Below, one piece after another: positions 17,170 through 25,079 of a stretch of DNA of 64,000 bases. Within the stretch, counting starts at the first letter, position 1, and the number at the start of each line of letters is the position of its first letter. The notes under the pieces are model-generated. The model had not been told where the DNA came from. It did no database searches and saw nothing but the letters and a program-made list of their open reading frames with translations. The position numbers were made by a program, and so were the translations under genes. The stretch lies in NCBI RefSeq assembly GCF_041359055.1, contig NZ_JBGJKZ010000002.1, forward strand, positions 62,001-126,000, read 5' to 3'. The stretch is from Paenalcaligenes hominis_A. Lineage in GTDB: Bacteria > Pseudomonadota > Gammaproteobacteria > Burkholderiales > Burkholderiaceae_B.

Positions 17170-18645
17170 ATGTTCGCCTCATATACAGAAGTGTTTTCTT
17201 TCGGAGGGCTCCTTTGGGTCCTCTTAGGCAGCGTAATAGGTATTTTTGTTGGTGCAATACCGGGGCTGTCAGGAGCGATGGTGATTGCTCTTGCTCTTCC
17301 AGCTACGTATTTTATGAATGCTTATGATGCTTTAATTTTACTTATTGCAATTTACATTGGCTCAACCACAGGAGGCTTAGTAAGCGCAACGCTCATGCGA
17401 ATGCCGGGTACAGAGGCCGCAATTATGACTACCTTAGATGGTTATCCTATGGCACAACGTGGAGAGCCAGCCCGAGCTTTAGGTCTAGGGGTGGGGGCTT
17501 CATTTTTGGGCGGTATGTTAGCTTGGGTGGTATTGGCTACGTTGTCTCCGGCGTTGTCTCGATTTGCCGTACAGTTTGGGCCTTATGAAATCTTTTCTAT
17601 GACGTTAGTTGCCTTAGTATTAATCGCAGCTATTTCTAAAGATGGGTTTACAAATGGTTTAATTGCAGCAGCGTTAGGTGCCTTGTTTTCATTACCAGGA
17701 ATTGATCCTGTTTCAGGCTCTTTGCGATTGACTTTTGGTTTGACCTCACTAGATAACGGTTTTACGTTGTTGCCAGTGATGCTTGGGCTTTTAGTCTTGA
17801 GTCAGGTGTTTATAGAGGTGGGCGGTAAAGCCAATACAAAAACTGAAACACTATCTACCTCTGCCAAAATTGCTTTTAAGGTCAAAGACTTTAAAGACAA
17901 TGGTTGGAATTTAACGCGCTCTTCAATTATTGGTACATGGATAGGTATTTTGCCCGGAATAGGAGGGACAACAGCTTCCATTGCTTCGTATGGTGTAGCA
18001 AAAGCAACATCTAAAAACTCAGATCAGTTTGGTAATGGGGCAAGTGAAGGAATTGTGGCTGCAGAGTCGGCAAATAATGCGGCAGCGGTCGGTGCATTGG
18101 TACCACTTATCACTTTGGGTATCCCTGGTTCTGTAATTACTGCTATGTTGCTAGGGGCAATGGTGATTCATGATTTAAACCCTGGTCCTTTATTATTTGT
18201 GCAAACACCTGAAATTGCGCATGTAATTATAGCTGGTGCTTTAGCTGCCAATTTGCTTGTGCTTTTGGTTATGTGGTTCTCAACCCCTCTGCTAGCCAAG
18301 CTGATGTATGTTAATAAATCTTATTTGTTGCCACCTATTGTTATTTTCTGCTTTATTGGGGCTTATTCTGTTTCATCAAACATGTTTGATGTGGTTGTCA
18401 TGATGGGGTTCTCAGTTTTAGGGTATTTGCTAAATAAAGCAAAAGTTCCTATCGGTCCATTCATTATTGCATTTATTTTGACCCCTCTCGCTGAATCGAG
18501 CTTGAGATCAGGACTTGTTGTATATGGAGATAGCTTCCTTCCTTTGTTGACACGTCCTATTAGCTTGTTTTTTATAGCAATTGCTGTGCTGACATTATTT
18601 ATGGTGGCTTTATCTAATTTTAAGAAAAATCGTTTAACACATTAG
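17170..18645 (+). CDS. tctA: tripartite tricarboxylate-type transporter, large membrane subunit (TctA)
   Basis: A 491-residue channel subunit with about eleven membrane segments. Family motifs are GIFVGAIPGLSGAMVIALALP near the N terminus, GSTTGGLVSATLMRMPGTEAA, and GILPGIGGTTASIASYGVAK in the second half, the pair of glycine-rich motifs typical of TctA. It follows tctB by 20 bases and precedes the aldehyde dehydrogenase by 14 bases. Transport is probably ion-coupled, with the substrate delivered by the TctC-type receptor. Confidence 0.88.
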   Translation: MFASYTEVFSFGGLLWVLLGSVIGIFVGAIPGLSGAMVIALALPATYFMNAYDALILLIAIYIGSTTGGLVSATLMRMPGTEAAIMTTLDGYPMAQRGEPARALGLGVGASFLGGMLAWVVLATLSPALSRFAVQFGPYEIFSMTLVALVLIAAISKDGFTNGLIAAALGALFSLPGIDPVSGSLRLTFGLTSLDNGFTLLPVMLGLLVLSQVFIEVGGKANTKTETLSTSAKIAFKVKDFKDNGWNLTRSSIIGTWIGILPGIGGTTASIASYGVAKATSKNSDQFGNGASEGIVAAESANNAAAVGALVPLITLGIPGSVITAMLLGAMVIHDLNPGPLLFVQTPEIAHVIIAGALAANLLVLLVMWFSTPLLAKLMYVNKSYLLPPIVIFCFIGAYSVSSNMFDVVVMMGFSVLGYLLNKAKVPIGPFIIAFILTPLAESSLRSGLVVYGDSFLPLLTRPISLFFIAIAVLTLFMVALSNFKKNRLTH

Positions 18646-18659
18646 AGGAGAGGGTAGAT

Positions 18660-20126
18660 ATGAGTTTATTTTTTAACCCCAAAGAGTATGAAGAAAAAAT
18701 CTTTTTAGGTACTTGGAGTGAAGGACAAGCGCTCATTCATGACACCATAGAGCCAGCCTCTGGAGATCTGCTGTTTAAGCTCGGCATGGGTTCACGCGAA
18801 GAGATAGATAAAGCTGTTTCAATAGCAGCAGAAACCCAGGCTGCTTGGGCTGACTTAGCTTTTGATCAACGGGCTAGAGTTATCCGACGTGCGGCAGAGC
18901 TTTTGCAGACTCATGCAGATGATTTTATTGAGTGGAATGTCAGAGAATGTGGCTCTACGTATTTAAAAGCCCAGTGGGAGTTAAATGCTACGTATGAGCA
19001 GTTAAATATGGCAGCTGCTTTGCCGATGCAACCGGATGGAATGACATTTCCTTCGAGTATGCCACAGCGTCGTAACATGTGCCGTCGTGTTCCACTGGGG
19101 GTGGTAGGTGTAATTGCGCCGTGGAACTTTCCTTTGCTGCTGAGTATGCGATCTGTAGCTCCAGCTTTAGCTTTGGGGAATACGGTGATATTGAAACCGG
19201 ATATTCATAGTGGGATAACAGGGGGACTACTTATCGCACGTCTTTTTGAGGAGGCAGGTTTGCCTGAAGGGGTGTTGCATGTTGTGCCTGGTGGTGCCGA
19301 CACAGGGGATGCGTTAGTTCGCCATCCTAAAAGCGCGATGATTTCATTTACAGGTTCAACGTCAGTAGGAAAATCCATTGGCAAAATTTGCGGGGAAATG
19401 TTGAAAAAGGTGGCGTTAGAGCTAGGTGGGAATAATGCTTTTGTCGTATTAGAGGATGCGGATTTAGATGCAGCAGCCTCAAATGGTGCCTGGGGATCCT
19501 ATTTGCACCAAGGGCAAATATGTATGCAAGCAGGTCGTCATTTTGTCCATGAAAGCGTAGCAGAAGCCTACGTGGAAAAGCTGAGTGAGCGTGCTCGACA
19601 GCTGAAAGTCGCCGATCCTTTTAAAGATAAAACGGCAGCGATTGGTCCTTTAGTTAACATCAAGCAGCTAGAGCGTATCGAGGCTATTGTCCAATCAAGT
19701 ATAGAGCGAGGTGCAAAACGCATAACGGGTGGGCGAGGCGAAGGGTTGTTTTACCATCCTACGGTACTAAGCGATGTGACGGTGGAAATGCCTGCTTTTT
19801 CTGAAGAGCTTTTTGCACCGGTAGCGCCTGTGATTACATATTCATCAGAAGATGAGTTGGTCGAATTAATTGCTCAATCACCGTATGGCTTGGCTGCAGC
19901 AATTCAATCAGCCTCTGTGAGTCGAGCTATGCATCTTGCACGACGTATTAAAGCAGGAATGATTCACATTAATGATCAGACTGTTAATAATGAGTTTCAT
20001 GTGCCGTTCGGCGGAGTAGGAGACTCAGGAAATAGCGGACGTTTTGGTGGGCCTGCCAATCTAGAGATGTTTACTGAGCTGCAATGGCTAAGCGTTATGG
20101 ATAGTCCAATACATTATCCATTTTGA
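18660..20126 (+). CDS. benzaldehyde dehydrogenase (NAD(P)+, XylC/MdlD function)
   Basis: A 488-residue aldehyde dehydrogenase that would oxidise benzaldehyde from benzoylformate decarboxylase to benzoate. Cofactor and catalytic motifs are VIAPWNFPLLLSMRSVAPALA, FTGSTSVGK, LELGGNN (general base Glu) and HQGQICMQAGR (nucleophile Cys). The length matches XylC-type benzaldehyde dehydrogenases more than the shorter P. putida MdlD. It is the last gene of the mandelate operon and is followed by a Rho-independent terminator. Substrate identity comes from the operon; vanillin or salicylaldehyde dehydrogenases are alternative relatives. Confidence 0.85.
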   Translation: MSLFFNPKEYEEKIFLGTWSEGQALIHDTIEPASGDLLFKLGMGSREEIDKAVSIAAETQAAWADLAFDQRARVIRRAAELLQTHADDFIEWNVRECGSTYLKAQWELNATYEQLNMAAALPMQPDGMTFPSSMPQRRNMCRRVPLGVVGVIAPWNFPLLLSMRSVAPALALGNTVILKPDIHSGITGGLLIARLFEEAGLPEGVLHVVPGGADTGDALVRHPKSAMISFTGSTSVGKSIGKICGEMLKKVALELGGNNAFVVLEDADLDAAASNGAWGSYLHQGQICMQAGRHFVHESVAEAYVEKLSERARQLKVADPFKDKTAAIGPLVNIKQLERIEAIVQSSIERGAKRITGGRGEGLFYHPTVLSDVTVEMPAFSEELFAPVAPVITYSSEDELVELIAQSPYGLAAAIQSASVSRAMHLARRIKAGMIHINDQTVNNEFHVPFGGVGDSGNSGRFGGPANLEMFTELQWLSVMDSPIHYPF

Positions 20127-20178
20127 TTTATATGTGACCAACTTACGTTATTAGGAAGTAGTTTTATCTATGAGAGTA

Positions 20179-20216
20179 GCCCAAGGGTAGTGTAATAATT
20201 AGCCTTGGGCGTTTTT
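20179..20216 (+). terminator. Rho-independent terminator of the mdl operon
   Basis: The 8-base stem GCCCAAGG (20179-20186) pairs with CCTTGGGC (20203-20210) and is followed by GTTTTT. It lies about 50 bases after the aldehyde dehydrogenase stop. Confidence 0.7.
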
Positions 20217-20501
20217 CAACGCTCAGATGTATATGTTAGGCCGGGATGACCACCAATTGACGATTATTGCGTTCGGGTATCATTATTATTTAGTTTAACG
20301 CGTCAGAGAAAATTACACGAATTAAGTGTTATTGATGGAGAGCTATTCTTAGTGCGTACAATAGGTGGAGTAGAGGATAAAATCTGGTTGGGACTCAATT
20401 TGCTGCAGAAAGCCTCAGGGGGATCTGTTATTTAGTGGCAATCGAACTGATTCAGAGAGGCGCTGAAAACCCCAGTCTATCTGTCGTAATAATTTTAATT
20501 T
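20217..20501. other. intergenic stretch, possible gene remnant
   Basis: About 285 bases between the terminator and the convergent LysR gene. One plus-strand frame stays open for roughly 60 codons (about 20246-20436) and reads protein-like (for example ELFLVRTIGGVEDK). It has no start codon, no ribosome site and no family that I recognise. It may be a decayed fragment or chance. Confidence 0.25.
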
Positions 20502-21455
20502 TTAAAGAAAGTATTGTATTTTTTTCTCTTCAGTTAAACAGTGTAGGGAGTGCTCAAGCCAAGGGTGTTTCTCTTTATAAGTTTCTATTAGCAGATCAAG
20601 CATGAGCTCTATTATTTCTGTATTATCATTGGTTCGGTAATTTAGAATAATAGGGGTGGTTAGACTTTCATCACCTAAAAGTCTATAGCAGAGGTCTGAA
20701 CGCAAACCGTTTATAGAGCTTGGAGCAATACATATCCCCATATTCGCAGATACTAAACCTAACGCGGTTTGTAATTGGCTTACTTCCTGTATTTTTTTAG
20801 GTTGAAAATTGTGATCCCGTAGCATAGAAAGTACGCTGTCCCCAAAATTTGGACGATGTTCTTTGGGGAAAAGAATTACATTTTCTCTTTCTAGTTGGGT
20901 CAAAGCGATAGGTGAATCTTCAGGACCAGCTAAGGGGTGCTCTTCAGACGTGGCTACCATTAAACGCTCTTCTCTTAATACTAATCGAGAGATGTCAGGA
21001 AAATTGAGCCGTAATCTTCCAAAGCCCACATCAATAAGACCTGTTCGTAAAGCTTCTGGTTGTTGGGAAGACAATAATTCAACTAAATTAATGCTGAGAT
21101 GTGGGCGTAATATACGCAACCTTTTAACTAGCGTAGGTAGGCCTCCGTAAAGCATAGACGGCACAAACCCTAAAGATAAACTATGCCGTTCATTTTTTCC
21201 TACTTGTTGTGTAGAGCGCTTCATTTGTTCGATACGACTGAGTATTTGAACGGCTTGCTCATAAAACACTTTGCCAGCTTCTGTTAATCTTAAAGGGCGA
21301 CTGCTTCGCATAAAAAGTCTAACATCAAGCGCTTCTTCTAAAAGTTGAATTTGTCGACTAAGGGGAGGCTGAGAAATGTGAAGTATTTCAGCAGCTCGAG
21401 TGAAGTTCTTTTCTTGAGCAACTATTACAAAATAGCGAATTTGTCTTAGGTTCAT
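20502..21455 (-). CDS. LysR-family regulator, BenM/CatM-like
   Basis: A 317-residue LysR regulator. The DNA-binding region MNLRQIRYFVIVAQEKNFTR...SQPPLSRQIQLLEE and the following FMRSSRPLRLTEAG resemble BenM and CatM, which answer benzoate and cis,cis-muconate. It stands alone, convergent to the mdl operon, with no divergent partner gene; 541 non-coding bases separate it from nahG. Its target may be elsewhere (benzoate or catechol genes outside the window) or the catabolic operons here. The regulated pathway is inference. Confidence 0.8.
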   Translation of the reverse strand: MNLRQIRYFVIVAQEKNFTRAAEILHISQPPLSRQIQLLEEALDVRLFMRSSRPLRLTEAGKVFYEQAVQILSRIEQMKRSTQQVGKNERHSLSLGFVPSMLYGGLPTLVKRLRILRPHLSINLVELLSSQQPEALRTGLIDVGFGRLRLNFPDISRLVLREERLMVATSEEHPLAGPEDSPIALTQLERENVILFPKEHRPNFGDSVLSMLRDHNFQPKKIQEVSQLQTALGLVSANMGICIAPSSINGLRSDLCYRLLGDESLTTPIILNYRTNDNTEIIELMLDLLIETYKEKHPWLEHSLHCLTEEKKIQYFL

Positions 21456-21996
21456 AGTGGCTTGGTTTTGGCTCCAGTTGTGTTTTTATGAACCGATTAT
21501 ACCTTAACGGTATTGTTTTAATATAAAAGAAGTCTAGGTGTTATCTTTAGTTTTTTGAGAAATAATAAAATAGACGGTGTTTGGATAGTTACGTATTTTA
21601 AAAATTATTTTAGAAGCTTTAGAAATATATTAATAATTGTCATTTCTAATAATGATTTTTCTGTTATGGTGCAAGTTCATTGTCAACTGTATAAGTTGTA
21701 GCAAATGCTGAGTTTTTTGTGAGCTAAGAACACAAAAAAAGTAGCATAGAGTAAAAAGGTTAATAAAATTAACCTTTCTTACTAAAAATTTGGGCCAAAA
21801 TTGATGGGGTTGGAAATAGATAGATGAGAAGTTTGAAGGTCTGCTAATAAAAATATTAAATTTTATTTTTTATTTGTTTTTGAAGCATAGCTAACCATTT
21901 TTTGAATAAGTTTAAGATATTATTCATAGGGAAAGATGAGGGAAGGTGGTTTTTTCTTAAATTTATTTGGTTAACTATGCGTGCTTTAATTTTTTA
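21456..21996. other. intergenic region between nahG and the BenM-like gene
   Basis: A strongly AT-rich stretch of 541 bases. It holds the terminator of the nahG transcript (21752-21777) and the promoter side of the LysR gene. No coding frame or RNA gene could be supported. Confidence 0.4.
21752..21777 (-). terminator. Rho-independent terminator after nahG
   Basis: A perfect 10-base stem, AAAGGTTAAT with ATTAACCTTT (21755-21777), has a 3-base loop. Read on the minus strand it is followed by a short T run. It lies about 220 bases beyond the nahG stop, the only upstream gene on that strand. Confidence 0.6.
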
Positions 21997-23271
21997 TTAT
22001 TTCCAGTTTAGTTGCTTTTTTGCTTCAGAGAGATCGGTGTCCATATTATGATTCCATAACCAATCGAATCGATCTGTGAGTGTTTTTGAGAGTAAATCTT
22101 CTTGTTTACCGATTAGAGGGTCTCTAAGTTCATAGAGCTCACCTGCTTCCCATGATGTGCGTTGGACACGAGAGGCTCGAGGTCTGCGAACAGCATCATA
22201 TACATTAAGTATTTTTTTAAGGTCCGTATTAAGTATTTGGGGATCACCAAGAAGACGAGTTAGCAACCAAGCGTCTTCTAGTCCTTGGCCTGCACCGGCA
22301 CCTTGATGAGGCAGCATGGCATGGGCAGCATCACCCACTAAGCCCACGCGCCCATAATTATAGCGACTCAATTCTTCTAGATCGTGTAATGCCCAATAGG
22401 TGGGTTTGGGAATGCATTTGAGCAGTTCTGTCACAGCATCCCCCCAGCCTAAAAAGTCTTTTAGCATTTGCTCTTGTGACACAGTGTGAGTCCAAGGTGT
22501 ATCTTTAGGCCAAATAGGATTTGGGTTGTTTCGGTTGGAAACAAAGGCTACTACATTGATTAGACGCCCTTGTTTTACAGGGAATGTGAGAACATGGGCA
22601 TCAAGTCCTAAGTACATTTGTGGGACTTTGATTAAGTGCTCATCTATTCCTGCTGCACGGTAAGAGTTGTATAGCTGTTCACTATCTACAAGTCCTCGAT
22701 AAGCACAGGTGCCACTGAATCTGGGCATTGTTAGTGGCTCAGAGAGGTTGTGAAGTACGTAGTTACGGAGATTTGACTTAATCCCATCGGCACCAAGAAG
22801 TAAATCACATTGATAGTTTGTCCCATCTGTAAAGTTAACTGTTACTTTTTTCTCATTTTCATTGACGCTACATGCTCGCTTACTAAAACAAATGATATTT
22901 TCTGGTAACTGCTGTGCTAATAAATTTAAAAAATCAGCCCGGTGCACTGAGGATTGTCCAACACCAGGTGCAATGCTGACAGCAAGGTAGTCAGCATTGC
23001 TTCCTTTGCGCCATTCAAACCATACATCCTGCCAGGGGGCTGGGGTCTGATCTGCTATTTTTTCATAGGCTGAGCTCATGCATAAATCTTGGATTACGCG
23101 TACCGCATTTGCACCAAACGAGACACCGGCACCGACTTCACCAAGTGCAGAGGCTGATTCAAATAACTTAACCTTTAGGTGGGGAAAGCGGGAAAGCCCA
23201 AGCGCTAATGCGACCCCAGTAATACCACCGCCGATGATGCCAATTTCTATCGTTGAAGGAGAGCTATTCAT
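21997..23271 (-). CDS. nahG: salicylate 1-hydroxylase (FAD monooxygenase)
   Basis: A 424-residue flavoprotein monooxygenase that converts salicylate to catechol with NADH and oxygen. It tracks my recollection of Pseudomonas NahG over its whole length: GIIGGGITGVALALGLSRF (FAD dinucleotide fold), FESASALGEVGAGVSFG, WQDVWFEWRKGS, APGVGQSSVHRADF, LLGADGIKS, RFSGTCAYRG and GLVGDAAHAMLPHQGAGAGQGLEDA. The C terminus (WLWNHNMDTDLSEA) is also kept. It is divergent from a NahR-like regulator, strengthening the salicylate assignment over 3-hydroxybenzoate 6-hydroxylase. No catechol dioxygenase is present nearby. Confidence 0.9.
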   Translation of the reverse strand: MNSSPSTIEIGIIGGGITGVALALGLSRFPHLKVKLFESASALGEVGAGVSFGANAVRVIQDLCMSSAYEKIADQTPAPWQDVWFEWRKGSNADYLAVSIAPGVGQSSVHRADFLNLLAQQLPENIICFSKRACSVNENEKKVTVNFTDGTNYQCDLLLGADGIKSNLRNYVLHNLSEPLTMPRFSGTCAYRGLVDSEQLYNSYRAAGIDEHLIKVPQMYLGLDAHVLTFPVKQGRLINVVAFVSNRNNPNPIWPKDTPWTHTVSQEQMLKDFLGWGDAVTELLKCIPKPTYWALHDLEELSRYNYGRVGLVGDAAHAMLPHQGAGAGQGLEDAWLLTRLLGDPQILNTDLKKILNVYDAVRRPRASRVQRTSWEAGELYELRDPLIGKQEDLLSKTLTDRFDWLWNHNMDTDLSEAKKQLNWK

Positions 23272-23353
23272 AAGGGACCCTTTATCTAATATGTCATGCT
23301 TTTAAGCATAGTTATTTACAGTGCGTTATAGAATAGCTAGAAAATGATAGTAA

Positions 23354-23372
23354 CTATTGCTCTTGTGAATAG
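23354..23372. promoter_or_regulatory. candidate NahR operator upstream of nahG
   Basis: On the minus strand the sequence CTATTCACAAGAGCAATAG is an inverted repeat CTATT-N9-AATAG with a T-N11-A core. It contains ATTCAC, the start of the NahR half-site as I recall it. It lies about 80 bases upstream of nahG and 36 upstream of nahR, the usual LysR activator distance. Confidence 0.5.
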
Positions 23373-23407
23373 TCTGCCTTGTAATCGTTTCATTGTGAGT
23401 TGCTTTT

Positions 23408-24307
23408 ATGCGTTTGCGTGATCTTGATCTTAATTTACTTATAATTTTTCATCAAATAGCAGTTGATAAAAGTGTTTCGGGCGCAGCTGAAAACCTTGGT
23501 TTAAGTCAGCCAGCGGTTAGTAATGCATTAAAACGTTTGCGAAAAACATTTAGCGATGATCTATTTGTACGCACTAGTCAAGGGATGCAGCCAACACCGT
23601 ATGCGACTCTGCTAATTGGTCCCATAGCGCAAACAATTGATTTATTAAATACTGCCATTAACCAACAAGACTCGTTTGATCCTCTAAAAAGCAAAAAATG
23701 CTTTTTTGTAACGATGACCGATATTGGGGATATTTATTTTCTTCCTCGACTCGTTGATATTCTGCTTAAACGATATCCAGGAATATCAGTGAAAACGCTA
23801 CGAAGTCATACGGACCTTGCGACAAATCTAGCTGAGGGGAAGGTTGATTTGGCTATTGGGCTACACCCAGAACTCCAGGCAGGGTTTTATCAGAGGCGTC
23901 TTTTTCATCATCGTTATGTCTGCTTATGTCGTAAAGATCATCCGCTCAGTAAGCAGCCAATGACGCGAGAAAGCTTTTGTAGCTATGGCCATATAAAAAT
24001 TACTTCGCCTAGTACCGGTCACGGAGAGATAGATGCGATTATGCAGCATGCGGGTCTAGACCGAGACATTCGTCTGGAGATTCCTCACTTTATAGCTGTT
24101 GCTCATATTTTACAAAGTACAGATTTGATTGCGACTGTTCCAGAGCGTTTTGCTAATAGTTGTTTAGGTCCTTTTGATCTAATAAGCTTACCCTTGCCTA
24201 TCGATTTGCCGGAGATTGCTATTAATCTATTTTGGCATAGTAAATATCATAGAGACACTGCGAATAAATGGTTTAGACAGCTTGTATTTGATTTATTTTC
24301 TGACTAA
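23408..24307 (+). CDS. nahR: NahR-like LysR activator (salicylate-responsive)
   Basis: A 299-residue LysR regulator matching NahR nearly end to end: MRLRDLDLNLL, AENLGLSQPAVSNALKRLR, LFVRTSQGMQPTPYA, MTDIGDIYFLPRL, YVCLCRKDHP and SYGHIKI, ending in LPEIAINLFWHSKYH and LVFDLFSD. It is divergent from nahG, the gene it should activate when salicylate is present. It is an orphan pair: none of the other naphthalene or salicylate pathway genes that NahR controls in pseudomonads is seen here. Confidence 0.88.
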   Translation: MRLRDLDLNLLIIFHQIAVDKSVSGAAENLGLSQPAVSNALKRLRKTFSDDLFVRTSQGMQPTPYATLLIGPIAQTIDLLNTAINQQDSFDPLKSKKCFFVTMTDIGDIYFLPRLVDILLKRYPGISVKTLRSHTDLATNLAEGKVDLAIGLHPELQAGFYQRRLFHHRYVCLCRKDHPLSKQPMTRESFCSYGHIKITSPSTGHGEIDAIMQHAGLDRDIRLEIPHFIAVAHILQSTDLIATVPERFANSCLGPFDLISLPLPIDLPEIAINLFWHSKYHRDTANKWFRQLVFDLFSD

Positions 24308-24552
24308 GTTAAACAGCAGAAAATAAATTACTAAAAATAGTTATTTTGCTTAACCGAATTAGTAATTTTACGGGCTTTAATAAGAGTTTTTTAAGTAGCT
24401 CAGTTCAGGGCCAAGTCAGAGCTAGGGGCTTTAAACGTAGTGCAAAATTCTGTGGCGTGGCTGGAGATCTTACTATTTTTGCTAGGCTAAGCGTTAGGTC
24501 CTAGCATAATAGTTTTAAGTGTAACTTAACAATGCTCTTATTTTTGATATTA
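24308..24552. other. intergenic region between nahR and the ars operon
   Basis: AT-rich. Directly after the nahR stop an interrupted inverted repeat (GTTAA at about 24309 with TTAAC at about 24355, enclosing AAAATAA/TTATTTT) could form a weak terminator hairpin. Nothing coding is seen. Confidence 0.35.
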
Positions 24553-24576
24553 TTCAACTATCCAAGTATAGTTGAA
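24553..24576. promoter_or_regulatory. candidate ArsR operator of the ars operon
   Basis: A perfect inverted repeat with 9-base arms, TTCAACTAT-N6-ATAGTTGAA, lies 38 bases upstream of the arsC start. TTCAA/TTGAA-type palindromes are common ArsR sites. The repressor would be the arsR at the far end of the same gene group. Confidence 0.55.
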
Positions 24577-24613
24577 ATGATGTTGTCTTCAAGCACTGAC
24601 TAACGGAGAGCTT

Positions 24614-24962
24614 ATGAATGCGCCTCAGGTGTTCCCTTTGAATGTTTTGTTTTTGTGTACCCATAATTCTGCGCGTAGTGTTTTGGCGGAAGATTTGCTT
24701 AATGACTTAGGGCGGGGGCGTTTTAAAGCCTACTCGGCGGGCAGTAGTCCTAGCGAAAATCAAAAAACGAACCCGTTTGCTTTACATGTGTTGCAGCATG
24801 GGGGGATATCTACTAAGGGGTTATGCAGTAAAAGACCGCGCATTGGGGGACTCAGATCCCTCTAACGTAGGCGGTTCAGAGGATGAAAAACTAGCAGCGT
24901 TTAACCAAGCGATGCTTATGATCCGATATCGGTTGGAGCTGCTCATCAGCCTTCCTAAGTAA
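24614..24962 (+). pseudogene. arsC: arsC arsenate reductase (low-molecular-weight phosphatase type), internally deleted and frameshifted
   Basis: The N-terminal half is intact: NVLFLCTHNSARSVLAEDLL (P-loop Cys), then KAYSAGSSPS and NPFALHVLQHGGIST. After GLCSK the frame breaks. TAHWG appears in one alternative frame and DSDPSN, GGSEDEKLAAFNQAMLMIRYRLELLISLP, the family C terminus, in another. The middle part, including the CDNAAGEVCP-like region with the reducing cysteines, is missing. So at least two lesions exist: an internal deletion of roughly 40-50 codons near 24833 and a one-base loss in the G run near 24846-24850. An active reductase cannot be made from it. It precedes arsB and still carries the operon's leader. 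Confidence 0.85.
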
Positions 24963-25079
24963 AAGTTAGAGCGCACTTATTTACAGCAAAGTGCAAGAGA
25001 TCTGTCTGGTTTATAGCTGGCTCTTTTTTGTCAGTTAACTGTATTTCTTAACTGAAAGAGTTCGTTTTAGGATTTTATC

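Noticed and set aside
21997..23271. 3-hydroxybenzoate 6-hydroxylase as identity of the flavin monooxygenase
   Set aside because: The whole-length resemblance to NahG and the divergent NahR-type regulator favour salicylate 1-hydroxylase.
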